A DNA stretch of 64,000 bases from Liolophura sinensis (GCF_032854445.1 NC_088300.1:37228458-37292457); one strand, 5' to 3'; positions 25,546 to 38,384 are shown, counted from the first letter of the stretch. Notes: generated by a model from the letters alone, not told the origin. Numbers and translations: made by a program.

Positions 25546-26079
25546 ATTATTATTAGGTGTATCATAGCAGCTTTTCTTATTTTATCTTTATTGCTTCATT
25601 TTTAGAAAGTTAGTAGTCTGTGGTTTGGGAATGAGGAAAGTTTGTGGTATACAAGTTTTTGCATTAAAAACATTTGTTTCTAGTTTATTTGTTATTGAAC
25701 TGTACAACTGCATCCATAAATGTAAACCTCTAAGAACATTTTTAATGTTGCTTTGCCCAAAACAGCAGGCTTTATGTTTTCTGGAAGCTGCTTGGGCAGC
25801 TTGCTGTTGTTGCCTATCAGCCTATCAGCCTATCATGCTTATCGCGCATTTTATGTGAGGAACTCCAATCTTAGCTCTTCAGTAGTAAAGGCAAATCTCT
25901 AGACCAGGAACTGGTTGAAGTGAACTTCATTAACATTGCCTGGCTTTACATTGATAGACATCATTGTTAACACAGGTTGTAATGGTGTGTATAGTTTTAG
26001 AGCTCGGCTCAAAATCGGTACAAATTTGTCTGTGTATAGATTTTTAATTACCAGTAGTAATGGCTGTTAATTGTTTCAG

Positions 26080-29000
26080 AAGATTGTGACAGATCCAGAA
26101 TTGAAGAAAACAAGCAGAATGTGAATCCTCTCAGCTTAGAGGAGAAGCATGACGACGCCATGGTAGAAACTACAGGGAAAAGGAAAACCTACCCTCAGAA
26201 AATAAAAAGCAATTTGGTGAAACAATACAACTCTGATCTAAACCAGCTGGTAAGCTTTATACAGCATATTATTCATAGCACTTTGAAGGACAAAACGTTG
26301 TTAATTAGCTGAATATAGACCTTGCGTGTACTTACATGTAGATCCAACACATTTTAATATACAAACGAAGTGCCTGGTTTCTTGAGTGAGGTGAAGTGAA
26401 GTATTCTTGAGTTCTAGTATGGCAAAGAACAATCAAATAAAAAAATATAAAGCAAAGTGAATGTCTACTTGTATAATCATGGTATCCAGATAACTATATG
26501 AATGGACCACATGCTAATTGACTGGTTAACCAAATTGATCTGATGCTTATATTTGAAATGCAAAATTTTATCTGAATGTACTGTACAGGAACAGTTTCTT
26601 GTGTCCCTACATTATAGAATGTGCTGTAAACGAACAGTTGCTTGTGTGCACACATTACAGAATGTGCTGTACAGGAACAGGTTCTTGTGTCCCCGCATTA
26701 TAGAATGTGCTGTAAACAAACAGTTTCTTGTGTGCCCACATTATAGAATGTGCTGTACAGGAACAGGTTCTTGTGTCCCCACATTATAGAATGTGCTGTA
26801 AACGAACAGTTTCTTGTGTGCCCACATTATAGAATGTGTGGTACAGGAACAGTTTCTTGTGTCTCCACATTATAGGATGTGCTGTAAATGAACAGTTGCT
26901 TGTGTGCTCACATTATAGAATGTACTGTACAGGAACAGTTTCTTTTGTCCCTACATTATAGAATGTGCTGTAAACGTACAGTTGCTTGTGTGCCCACATT
27001 ATAGAATGTGCTGTACAGGAACAGTTGCTCACGTCCCCACATTATAGGATGTGCTGTAAATGAACAGTTGCTTGTGTGCCCACATTATAGAATGTGTGGT
27101 ACAGGAACAGTTTCTTGTGTCTCCACATTATAGGATGTGCTGTAAATGAACAGTTGCTTGTGTGCTCACATTATAGAATGTACTGTACAGGAACAGTTTC
27201 TTTTGTCCCTACATTGTAGAATGTGCTGTAAACGTACAGTTGCTTGTGTGCCCACATTATAGAATGTGCTGTACAGGAACAGTTGCTCACGTCCCCACAT
27301 TATAGAATGTGCTGTACAGGAACAGTTTCTTGTGTGCCCACATTATAGAATGTGCTGTACAGGAACAGTTTCTTGTGTGCCCACATTATAGAATGTTCTG
27401 TACAGGAACAGTTGCTCGTGTCCCCATAATATAAAATATGCAGCACAGGAACAGTTTCTTATGTCCCCACATTATAGAATGTTCCGTACAGGAACAGTTT
27501 CTTGTATCCCCACATTATAGAATGTACTGTACAGGAACATTTGCTTGTGTCCCCACATTATAGAATGCACTGTACAGGAACAGTTTCTTGTGTCTCCACA
27601 TTATAGAATGCACTGTACAGGAACAGTTTCTTGTGTCTCCACATTATAGAATGCACTGTACAGGGGCAGTTTCTTGTGTCCTAACTGTATAGAATGTTCT
27701 GCACAGGAACAGTTTCTTGTGTCCTAACTGTATAGAATGTACTGCACAGGAACAGTTTCTTGTGTCCTAACTGTATAGAATGCACTGTACAGGAACAGTT
27801 TCTTGTGTCCTAACTGTATAGAATGTACTGCACAGGAACAGTTTCTTGTGTCTCCACATTATAGAAATGTGCTGTACAGGAACAGTTTCTTGTGTCCCAG
27901 CAGTATAGAATGTGATGTACAGGAACAGTTTCTTGTGTCCCAACAGTATAGAATGTACTGTACAGGAACAGTTTCTTGTGTCTCCACATTATAGGATGTG
28001 CTGTAAATGAACAGTTGCTTGTGTGCTCACATTATAGAATGTACTGTACAGGAACAGTTTCTTTTGTCCCTACATTGTAGAATGTGCTGTAAACGTACAG
28101 TTGCTTGTGTGCCCACATTATAGAATGTGCTGTACAGGAACAGTTGCTCACGTCCCCACATTATAGAATGTGCTGTACAGGAACAGTTTCTTGTGTGCCC
28201 ACATTATAGAATGTGCTGTACAGGAACAGTTTCTTGTGTGCCCACATTATAGAATGTTCTGTACAGGAACAGTTGCTCATGTCCCCATAATATAAAATAT
28301 GCAGCACAGGAACAGTTTCTTATGTCCCCACATTATAGAATGTTCCGTACAGGAACAGTTTCTTGTATCCCCACATTATAGAATGTACTGTACAGGAACA
28401 TTTGCTTGTGTCCCCACATTATAGAATGCACTGTACAGGAACAGTTTCTTGTGTCTCCACATTATAGAATGCACTGTACAGGAACAGTTTCTTGTGTCTC
28501 CACATTATAGAATGCACTGTACAGGGGCAGTTTCTTGTGTCCTAACTGTATAGAATGTTCTGCACAGGAACAGTTTCTTGTGTCCTAACTGTATAGAATG
28601 TACTGCACAGGAACAGTTTCTTGTGTCCTAACTGTATAGAATGCACTGTACAGGAACAGTTTCTTGTGTCCTAACTGTATAGAATGTACTGCACAGGAAC
28701 AGTTTCTTGTGTCTCCACATTATAGAAATGTGCTGTACAGGAACAGTTTCTTGTGTCCCAGCAGTATAGAATGTGATGTACAGGAACAGTTTCTTGTGTC
28801 CCAACAGTATAGAATGTACTGTACAGGAACAGTTTCTTGTGTCCTAACTGTATAGAATGTACTGCACAGGAACAGTTTCTTGGGTCTCCACATTATAGAA
28901 TGCACTGTACAGGAACAGTTTCTTGGGTCTCCACATTATAGAATGTACTGCACAGGAACAGTTTCTTGTGTCTCCACATTATAGAAATGTGCTGTACAGG

Positions 29001-31100
29001 AACAGTTTCTTGTGTCCCAGCAGTATAGAATGTGATGTACAGGAACAGTTTCTTGTGTCCCAACAGTATAGAATGTACTGTACAGGAACAGTTTCTTGTG
29101 TCCTAACTGTATAGAATGTACTGCACAGGAACAGTTTCTTGGGTCTCCACATTATAGAATGTGCTGCACAGGAACAGTTTCTTGTGTCCCAGCAGTATAG
29201 AATGTGCTGTACAGGAACAGTTTCTTGTGTCCTAACTGTATAGAATGTACTGCACAGGAACAGTTTCTTGTGTCTCCACATTATAGAATGTGCTGTACAG
29301 GAACAGTTTCTTGTGTCCTAACAGTATAGAATGTACTGCACAGGAACAGTTTCTTGTGTCTCCACATTATAGAATGTGCTGTACAGGAACAGTTTGCTGT
29401 ACAGGAACAGTTTCTTGTGTCCTACCTGTATAGAATGTACTGTACAGGAACAGTTTCTTGTGTCCTAACTGTATAGAATGTACTGCACAGGAACAGTTTC
29501 TTGTGTCCTAACTGTATAGAATGCACTGCACAGGAACAGTTTCTTGTGTCCTAACTGTATAGAATGTACTGTACAAGAACAGTTTCTTGTGTCCTAACTG
29601 TATAGAATGTACTGTACAGGAACAGTTTCTTGTGTCCTAACTGTATAGAATGTACTGCACAGGAACAGTTTCTTGTGTCTCCACATTATAGAATGTGCTG
29701 TACAGGAACAGTTTCTTGTGTCCCAGCAGTATAGAATGTGCTGTACAGGAACAGTTTCTTGTGTCCCAACAGTATAGAATGTACTGTACAGGAATAGTGC
29801 CTCATGTGCCCCTGCTTTATAGACTGTAACAAGGTGCTTACTCAGCTGCTCTCTATCTTCTGTAGGCACAGTGTAGGTTCAACCTGACAGAATTTCAGCT
29901 GAATTGGAACACAAGTGATGTGTGTACAATAGAACAGGATGTGATTGACAGAGCAAGGACGGCCTTTTCTTCTCTAGCGTCCTTATCTAAGGTAACAACA
30001 GGACTCAACTGTCTTGCAGAAATTGTTGATCCTTAATACAGGGGTTTCAAGTTATCACGTTACGACATTTTTGTGACGTGACGTCATCGCTTTACGGCAT
30101 GGTGGGATAAATCACTACATGTTAACACGGGAGGGTATATAAAATAATGAAGATTGTCCAAAAAACAAAATCTAATTATCTGACTTAACTTGCAAATCCT
30201 CTATATAAATATTCAGGTGATAAAATTCATTGATTACCCTAATTCCTCAACTTTTTCCCACAGGAAAGAGCAACTTTCAGTTCAATGTAGGCATGTTTTC
30301 AATTTGATTTTGGAGACAAAACTACATTGTGTGGATTGGCCAATACGTCAATGGGTTACCCCCAAGAAAACATGGGTCATTTGCATACACCACTTCCCTG
30401 CTTCCAGAAGTTTAGAAGTTTCCTGTGGAGCTTATGTGCAAAATGTATTCAGATCTTTCAGGCAGTATTTCCCTCACTCACTGTTTATAAAGGCCTTCTT
30501 GTCAATAAGCTGGCTCTTAGAGCTGTATTCAAGGTTCTGTGTTCTTTGAAGACCACGTGTCTTCCTTATATGGCATGCAAGTCGGTATGTCCCTTATAAT
30601 TTGGAAAGTTTGTCAGTAACAAGCCAAGTGTGGTGGCTTAAGCTAGGCACTCCAGCTTTCTCCACCAATTAAACTGACTGCCTTTTCTTTGCTTTAAAAT
30701 AGGTTAGCACAGCTTCAGGTTTTGTTTTAGACATAACATTGCATGCGTCACAGCATTATGTTATCTTTGATTTCAGTCAGCATCTATGTTAGTGGATCGA
30801 GGAGAACGTCTGGAGAAGTCGTATAGGCTGTATAAGACGCTAGCTCACTGCCCAACACATCAAGCCCTCCAGAGCCCAGGAGTGGCAGAAGGCCACAAGA
30901 TGACCGCCAGTGTTACTCCTCCAAAACTCACTCAACCCTGCAGAACTCCTCACACCGAATTCACAACAGGTGAAGCGTTAAAACCGTGTAACCTGTTGCA
31001 GCCACCACCACATCCATGTCAGGTGGAAAGAACAGATTACATGTACAAAGACATTTCTTCTTTCAAGAGACGATCCACAAGGTCGAAGCCAACAGGCTGA
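26080..31100 (+). CDS. NSL1: NSL1, MIS12 kinetochore complex subunit (3' three exons; N-terminal exons not found)
   Basis: The MIS12 complex links centromeric chromatin to the NDC80 microtubule-binding complex, and NSL1 is one of its four coiled subunits. Exons: 26080-26249 (acceptor TTTCAG, donor CTG/GTAAGC), 29866-29991, and 30777-31100 with TGA. Phases 0 and 0 join cleanly. The first contains TGKRKTYPQKI, matching the conserved KRK-YP-KI block after the central helix. The second and third encode helical segments (AFSSLASLSK; ERLEKSYRLYKTL) aligning with the vertebrate C-terminal half. A basic tail SFKRRSTRSKPTG lies where vertebrate NSL1 binds SPC24/25. The first listed exon needs a preceding phase-1 exon, not located between 21962 and 26079. 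Family assignment is by memory of conserved blocks and by the TATDN3 neighbour. Confidence 0.85.
26570..29812. repeat. Large minisatellite, 43-bp unit, about 75 copies, with higher-order duplications
   Basis: Fills almost all of the NSL1 intron 26250-29865 and stops about 55 bp before the acceptor. Unit core is CTGTACAGGAACAGTTTCTT followed by GTGTCCCCACATTATAGAAT or a CTAACTGTATAGAAT variant. 27131-27991 is repeated at 27992-28852 (period 861, about 20 units), nearly without change. A 258-bp block (6 units) from 26832 recurs at 27090. Because 43 is not divisible by three, open frames repeat every three units; none is a gene. Confidence 0.97.
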
Positions 31101-32160
31101 CACTGAGCAAATTTCACGACTTTAAATTTGCTCATTACTACATGTGTTTAATGTATAGCATGTAGTTTGCCAGTCAAGCAGTTTGATTATCCTGCATTTC
31201 ACAAGTTTAAACAGAGATTTGTTATGATCAGTGTACTTGAATGTGTGTGTGATGAACATTTCAGCTAGCTTAGTTGTGAAAGTTACATGCAATATCAACA
31301 CAGTCTCGGCCAAAGTAAGACATAACAACGATGACTCAAACCTGGTGTTGATATTCACAATATCAGATGAAATACAGAATACAGATTAGTTGATAGGAAA
31401 GTGGGGTAAACAGTAGGCCTGCTGTTGAAATATATACATTTAACTATGGAAATACCATGGGAATGGTACTTGTGGTGTATAGTTTCAGCGCCTGTGTTGA
31501 CAATGCAGGGTAGGTTGTCGGCTTAAGTTGTCACTGTCAACATTACTATAAAGGTTAAGGAAGGTGTCCATACAGTGTGTAGAGGCAGTAGTATAACATG
31601 ACTGTAGATCTACCATAATCATAGATCTGTATGTAATGACAGGCTCTGTCCACATGGTTATGTATTAAGGCAGCATGGTTTTATTTCCACTATCTGAGCA
31701 ATTGGGGCTATTTCTGAGAGATGGAATTGAGGCAATCTGTTGGACACTGGTTAACATTTATTCCCCATTACAGTTCCAGTTTTTCTTTGTAAGTTTTTGT
31801 CCCTCAACTTAATGTCACCAAAGTGGAAGTGGAGTTTGGTACTGGTGCTGTTTATCCTTATGTCTGCCAAGTATACCACGCAGGTACCTGTGAGGAATAA
31901 TCTAACCACAGATATGCTCCAAAGGGTCAGGTTATGCCAAAGACTTTAAAAGTGGTTTTCGATGCCGTCTCATCACTTGTGCATGACGCTCAGCACTGAG
32001 AAGTTAGAGCAAGGAAACTGGTTGGCCTGGTGTGACTGGGTGAGGTTTTAGAATTTCTTCGATTTTAGAAGCTTAGACTTGCCCTGCCACAAGAAGACAC
32101 GGTATATGTATACACACACACTGACGATTCCACATCGCCATGCATACATATGTATATAAG
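31101..32160. other. 3' flank of NSL1, no gene recognised
   Basis: Likely NSL1 3' UTR at the left. I see no further exon or repeat array. Confidence 0.4.
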
Positions 32161-32675
32161 TACCAGCCTCGATAGCACAGGCGTGGTAGAGTATCTGCTT
32201 CAGGAGAGGTAGATCCAGGGTCAATCCTGGGTCGAGTCACACCTAAGACCTGAAAAGAGGAAGTTGTAACTTCCTCGCTTGGCGTTCAGCATGAAGGGGA
32301 TAGTGCAACAACTGGTTGACCCGTATCAGTATAATGGCTCGGGTGGGCGGCTTACTTGCCTCCAGTCAGGCATATCAGTGAAGCAGCACTAGATACAAGA
32401 GCGGTGGAAATCCATCCTGCAATAAGGTGGCACATTACATGCACTCTAAGGATACCTACGTCATCATATGACTGAAAAACTGTTAAGTACCACGTTAAAC
32501 TCCAAGTACTCGCTCACTGACTCCGGCCATAAGTGGGAAGGTCCTTCAGCAACCTGTGGATGGTTGTGGGTTTCCCCGGGCTCTGCCCGGTTTCCTCTCA
32601 CCATAATGCTGGCCGCCATCGTATAAGTGAAATATTCTTGAGTATGGCGTAAAAAACACCAATCAGATAAATAGG
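32161..32675 (+). mobile_element. Composite SINE: family B (32161-32517) fused to family A 3' half (32518-32675)
   Basis: The first part has a tRNA-like head (CCTCGATAGCACAGGCGTGG, GGTCAATCC B box) and ends CTCGCTCACTGACT. It runs without a gap into the family A body (CTCCGGCCATAAGTGGGAAG) and its tail (GTATAAGTGAAATATTC, then GATAAATAGG and a CATA repeat). Either a B element inserted in an A element or a template-switch chimera. Confidence 0.88.
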
Positions 32676-32964
32676 TACATACATACATACATACAACTAT
32701 GGTGAACAATGTGCAATGCTGGGCGGATTACTATGTTTCAACTCAACAATTTGTGTATTGCTATACTGCATGCTTTCATAGACAGTTTCATTCTGTAAAT
32801 GTTTTGTTAAAATGTTTAAATTTGAAAGTGCACTTCCCTACTTGTAAAATCAATGAGTTCAGTTCTTACATTGTGTATCAGGAGGTTTTAACATGGTTGA
32901 TATGTATGGAGAAGTTGAAGGTGTCGTCAAGGTTCTCTCAACTCTGCCAGAGTCTAAAGCAGAG

Positions 32965-33140
32965 TGCCGGGTGCTGTGTGAGAACATGCCACATCAGTGA
33001 GGGCTATGTGAGCACAGGCCATTGAGGGCTGTGTGAGCTCAGACCAGTGAGGGTTGTGTGAGCACAGGTCAGTGACGGCTGTGTGAGCACTGGTGGTCAA
33101 TATGTGCTGTGTGAGCACAGTTAAGAGGAGGGTTGTGTGA
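32965..33140. repeat. Short tandem repeat, about 33-bp unit, 5 copies
   Basis: Repeated GGCTGTGTGAGCACAGG with CAGTGA linkers; degenerate at the right end. Confidence 0.75.
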
Positions 33141-33164
33141 GCAAAAAAAAAAAAGTTTATATTT

Positions 33165-33510
33165 GACGATTTGGCCTCTCACCTAGACTGTCGCTGGGAG
33201 TTCATGCTGGCTTCTCCGTCCGTACGTGGGTAGGTCTTAAGCAACCTGTGGGTAGTTGTGGGTTTCCCAGAGCTCTGCCCAACTTCCTCCCACCATAAAG
33301 TGCTGGCCACCGTCGTATAAGTGAAATATTCTCAAGTATAAAAAAAGTAATAAACAAAAAACACCAATGAAATGAATAAATGTACTTTGTTTTTATATGT
33401 ACACCTCAGCATTGGTCTACGATTTCCCTAGGGCTCTGTACGATTTCCGCCCTCCATAGTGCTGGCTGCCGTCGTATAAATGAACTATTGTTGAGTACTG
33501 CGCAAAACGC
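33165..33510 (+). mobile_element. Two adjacent SINE family A fragments
   Basis: 33165-33385 keeps the 3' two-thirds (body, GTATAAGTGAAATATTC, disrupted tail). 33405-33510 keeps a more decayed 3' third (GTCGTATAAATGAACTATTG). Both lack the tRNA head. Confidence 0.75.
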
Positions 33511-34085
33511 CGATGTAGTAGTGTACAACTCTCTGTACGCAATGTTACAATATTTCAGTTCACTTTATATACTGATAACAAAGAACCGCGTATGCATGCA
33601 TTAAGCTGTGAAAGACTCTGGAACCAATGCAGAATATATATATGTATCATCGCAATAATTACTGTGTTTATCAAATGTCACCTTTAGAACTGAAACTTCT
33701 GGTTAGTAAATTTAACAGCGTTTACAATTGACACTGAAAATTGTTTTCAGTCAGTAATTTGCCCTAGGCTTGAGGTTTAGGCCGACGCCCGACACCCCGC
33801 TTTCCTCCGTCTAGGAAATTGACTGCATCCGATTAAAGTGAAACAATATATACAATAATGAAGTATATTTAAAGATCTTATTGAAAGCGAAAATATTGGG
33901 TAAAGGTGAACTTGAAAAATGATCTTAAATTTTACAGCTTAACCATTCATGTAAATTTTCGGAATGCCGATACGTGTATTTTCATGCCCTATATGGCTTA
34001 AGAATGCATGCACAAATCTTTGCTAGATTGTTTTTTTATTTTCAGCAATTTAAAACCCATGTGACATTTGTTTCTTTATTTCTCT

Positions 34086-34250
34086 ATCTCATTGATGTTT
34101 ACGCCGTATACTCAAGAATACTTCGCTCACAGCACCCCCGGGGCCTGAGGCAGCATAGTGGTGGTTTCAGGCGGGGTAAGGCACGGTGAGAGCGCGACCA
34201 TCCACATGTTGCTGATAGATCTCATGCACGTACGACCGAAGAGGAAATCA
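34086..34250 (-). mobile_element. Decayed SINE family A
   Basis: Reverse-oriented tail (GATGTTTACGCCGTATACTC) and a degraded body including GCGACCATCCACATG. No flanking duplication seen. Confidence 0.65.
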
Positions 34251-34696
34251 GCGTGCGCTAGAACAACTCTAAAGCCGGGGACACATAACGCTGGTTTTCA
34301 GAAATTCACAAACGCCGGTACGAGCGAATAAATCCGTCTAATTTGTCCCCGGACTTCAGGTTTAGTGGTGCGAGTCTCCTGAGCCATCGTTGACGGTGTA
34401 CTCGGCCACTGTGAGCTTCTATATTTCACAATGTTGAAATAGAAATCCAGTAAATGTTTTCACCATAAAAATTGTAAAGCCCAGTGAGACTGAATGAGTT
34501 TTTTCTTGTCGAATTGACCCACTTTCTTAGTAGCCTGTCGCATGTAACCACCACCCCCCACATACATAGGTGTAAGGCTATACACGACGTCTTCACTCAG
34601 TGGCCTACGGTCCTGTTTACCAGGAAGTTTAGCGTTACTGACTATCATTCAAACGAGAGATAATTCTGCAGCAATGTTTTTAAAATCTATTTAGGA

Positions 34697-34749
<53 letters not shown>

Positions 34750-35207
34750 CACACCAGTGACGTTAAACAAGCAAGTATAACTTTGATGTCGCCAAAACCG
34801 CACGGCCTCCCGTTTATGCGCGTGCTGTAGGTATGTACGTACATAGAAGATAGTACTTTAGTCCGCTACAAGACCAAAATGGGAGATCTGAAGATCTTAA
34901 CAGTTTCACCCGTATGCAAGGTATGGTACATAAAGCCTACGCCAAAGCAGGAAGATTATGTGTTAACTTAGTGCCAGTTTGTAGCTCGAGCTTAAGGACC
35001 ATCATATGTTCTGGTGCCAAATAGGCTGCAGCTTTATGTAAGGAAAAAATTTCAATACATCTACAAACTATAAGTTAGCTTTGCTAATTTATAAGCTCGG
35101 AATACTTGCGAGCTGAGGAGGTGACTCAACCCAGCTGGCTGTACCGAGTTGGTCCCAGCCGCTGATGGGCTTACGACTTACAGATTGACCGGCGTACATG
35201 TAACGAC
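34251..35207. other. Spacer with a (TA)n microsatellite
   Basis: A pure TA run lies at about 34701-34745. The rest is CpG-bearing intergenic sequence without a supported gene. Confidence 0.6.
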
Positions 35208-35346
35208 TTGGGCAGATTCCACAAAGCCATTTCTGACGTTTATCTTAAGATAAACGTGCCAAAATTTCCAGTATCCAAAATAAGCAATGTTTTGGAGGCT
35301 TTTAAATTTTGGCTTAAGGCAGAAATAGCTTTGTGGAATCGGGCCT
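35208..35346. mobile_element. MITE-like foldback element with about 22-bp terminal inverted repeats
   Basis: Left end GGCAGATTCCACAAAGCCAT and right end (reverse complement) GGCCCGATTCCACAAAGCTA are inverted copies. The interior has TTATCTTAAGATAA, a perfect palindrome. Too short to encode anything; probably a non-autonomous DNA transposon. Confidence 0.75.
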
Positions 35347-35404
35347 TGGAGTATAACTTCACACTGTCGCTTCGTTATTTCTCATAAACTGAAGTTATAC
35401 TCCA
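35347..35404. repeat. Hairpin with perfect 15-bp arms
   Basis: TGGAGTATAACTTCA and TGAAGTTATACTCCA enclose a 28-nt loop. It starts exactly where the foldback element ends. Confidence 0.8.
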
Positions 35405-36120
35405 GTCGTTACGTGTATACGGCTCAGTGTAAGTACAAACATATGGTTATCAAGGACGGGGACTGTCTGCGTGCGACCAGATGAGTTGAGCTGAGTCGCG
35501 TCTTCATGGTTAGCACTTGTGTATGTTGGGACTCTGGATATGCCACAACAGCCGAGATGAGTTGAGATTTAAGCTCGGCATACACGGGAATTTCCGACAC
35601 AACTGGTCCCATCTGAACTGGTCATAGTATCAAGCTCGTCCCAGTCGCTATTGTCCGTACGACTTAAACCCTACTTGCGGCCCGTCGTTATTTCATTTGC
35701 ATAATCGAGGCTTAGGACTCGCAACGGTACATTCGAGTTAAGTTCCAGGTGTTACCATTAGCGACTTCGTATACGATCATTTCAGTTGTGTTGAGTGACG
35801 TCTAAAATGCTCGTGTAGGCCCCTATACCGAGCTTGTAAAGCTCGACATATACACGGGATTGTAGGCATATGACACCTTCGGTTTAGTTCAGTTAATGCG
35901 TCTAAAGCTCGGCATACACGAGAGCTTAAGGCGCGACTCGATACACCTCCTCTGGTCGTAGCGAAGACGGCTGATAGCTATATGACTTCAAGATTGATCG
36001 CGGCATGCACGTAACGAATGCAGTACATCCTTGAACAGTTAAGTCGGGTCGCCATTTCGCATAAATGTACTCGTGCGCTTACGACCCGACGCAGCAGACT
36101 CGAGTTGAGTCTTAAGCTCA
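35405..36120. other. CpG-rich spacer with scattered short repeats
   Basis: The phrase AAGCTCGGCATACACG and related bits (GAGTTGAGT, ACGACTT) recur irregularly at 35575, 35905 and elsewhere, in both senses. No coding exon recognised. Confidence 0.45.
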
Positions 36121-36139
36121 TGTATGTCAAGCTTTAAGC

Positions 36140-36700
36140 TTAGTATATCATTTTGTTTTGTTTTATGGACCATCCTTATCCATGCTTCAAATCATATATC
36201 ATTTTGTTTTATGAACCTTCCTTATCAATGCCTCATATCATATATCGTTTTATTTTATGAACCATCCTTATCAATGCCTTTCCTCTCCGGTCGTGGGTTT
36301 CCCCCGGGTTCTGCCCGATTTCCACCCACCATAATGCTGGCCGCCGTCGTATAAGTGAAATATTCTTGAGTACGGCGTAAAACACCAATCAAATAAATAA
36401 ATAAATAAATATCGATGCCTCGTATCATATATCGTGTTATGAACCGTCCTTATCAATGTCTCATATCGTTTTCTTTTATGAACCTTCCTTATGAATGCTT
36501 CATATCATATATAATTTTGTTCTATGAACCTTCCTTATGAATGCTTCATATCATATATAATTTTGTTCTATGAACCTTCCTTATCAGTGCCTCATACCAC
36601 ATATCGTTTTGTTTTATGAACCTTCCTTATGAGTTCCTCATATCTTGTACCATTTTGTTTTATGAGCCTTCCTTTAACAATGCCTCGTATCATATACTGT
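36140..36700. repeat. Minisatellite, about 43-46-bp unit, split by a SINE
   Basis: Units carry TTTTGTTTTATGAACCTTCC and TATCAATGCCTCATATCAT, about nine copies on both sides of the SINE at 36282-36410. Confidence 0.85.
36282..36410 (+). mobile_element. SINE family A, 5'-truncated, inside a minisatellite
   Basis: Retains CTCTCCGGTCGTGGG through GTCGTATAAGTGAAATATTC to an AATAAATAAATAAAT tail. ATCAATGCCT before it and ATCGATGCCT after it may be a target duplication or simply two array units. Confidence 0.9.
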
Positions 36701-37682
36701 TTTATTTTATGAACGTTTATGAACATGCACGATATTATAATATTGTTTTCTGAAACTCTCGAAAATGAGCGTTATCGTCATCAAAATAATGCTTGAAAAA
36801 ACGTCTCATTTTCCGTGATTGTTTTGTGAATGGGGGTGAGTTATCCGCCCTCAAAACTCACATATAGGCTCATAAAATATATAAAAAAGAGAAAGGGTGT
36901 ATGTACTGACTGCATGCATTCCACATCTAAGTCAGTTCAGATCAGTATTGTGTACATTCCAGAAACGAAAGGGGCATATTGTTATCACATTGTGTTGGTT
37001 TATAGGGGTATTATTGCAAACTGGAAAAACCAGCCTAAATGTATTTGTAAAATAATTCGATCGCTCAAAAACCGTGGGCCTACATTTAGAAGCCACGACC
37101 GAGCTCTTTGGAATGACAAAGCAGGGCAAATAAAGTTCTTTATGCAATATAGCTATATTCATGTCAATCTTTAACGTGCTAAAAGACGGGATTATGGTAG
37201 ATTTATGTACACCACAGTGGCTTAATAAACACTAACATCTACATCTAAAGAAGAAAACAGCCGTAAGTAATGTAGACGGCTTACAGACTGTGAGGCAGAG
37301 CATGGAAGTGCACTTGGTCGAAAACTGCAGTCGTTGAAGCCTGTTCTGTAATGTGTATGGAAGTGTGGCCGAAAAAGGAACGTAAATAGTCGTTGAAACT
37401 CGCACAGTGTTTAGGAGGAGAATGTGGCCGAAATTGCAGTAAAATGTGACCATAGCCTGAGCTTGCAAAACTACGATTCCAGAGATAACGATAAGATCCC
37501 CACACTGTGCAAACGTCCACATAGCGCCGTCGACCGTTTATTGTCATCATGGAACATGGTCACGAACAATTAGAGCAGGTGGATTTACAGACCCCCATCC
37601 GGGACGGGTATTGAACACGCACAAAGTGTTCGTGTCTCGTATATATATATATATATATATATGAAAAAAAATAATAAAAGGC

Positions 37683-38333
37683 CCTCTTAACTTTCTACAT
37701 TCTATTATATTCCAACTGCACTTTCAAACTTCATGTTATTTTCAAGGAATATGAATATGAATGTCCACAGAGAAAATTGTTGGACGAGATGACACAGTTG
37801 AAGAATTCCTTCCACTCATTCACTCAAACAACAGGACCCACCGGTGACGTCAGCTCCAGTGCGAACAGCCCGTCAGGAACTCATATTTTCTCCCGTCTGC
37901 AAGAATATGTCGAAAAGACCTACGGTACCACACGATGTGTGACTGACAATATGCTAGAGGCCAACATTTCCAAACACAAGAAATCAATTGGCAAAAAAAT
38001 GGACAAAAATGCCGAACGGATGGAAGCAATCTTACTTCAATGCCCAACGTACACAAGGAACTGCGGACAGGTATAAAGATTTCCTCAACATGGACACAGT
38101 GTTTATTCCCAAGTGGTGAAAACTGAAATTCTACTTCTTGAGGACAGACATATTCACCTAGTGTAGAAGTACAAGCGTTTTGACGAGGAAATGAGAGAGC
38201 TTATCTCCAACAAAAACGAAGACCCCATAAAGTCCATAATCAGGCTGAAACTAAAGGCCGTGAATGGTGGACCAGAAAAGACGATTGGCAGAAAGCACTA
38301 CCCGCCAATTCGGAGACACAAGAGGAAACCCAT

Positions 38334-38384
<51 letters not shown>

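Noticed and set aside
20590-29812. CRISPR-like regular repeats
   Set aside because: Direct tandem minisatellites without unique spacers, in animal introns.
26553-29869. Open frames of 60-100 codons on both strands with repeated Cys/Phe motifs
   Set aside because: They lie wholly in the 43-bp minisatellite; the frame rotates every unit, giving a 43-residue pseudo-repeat. No start or splice support.
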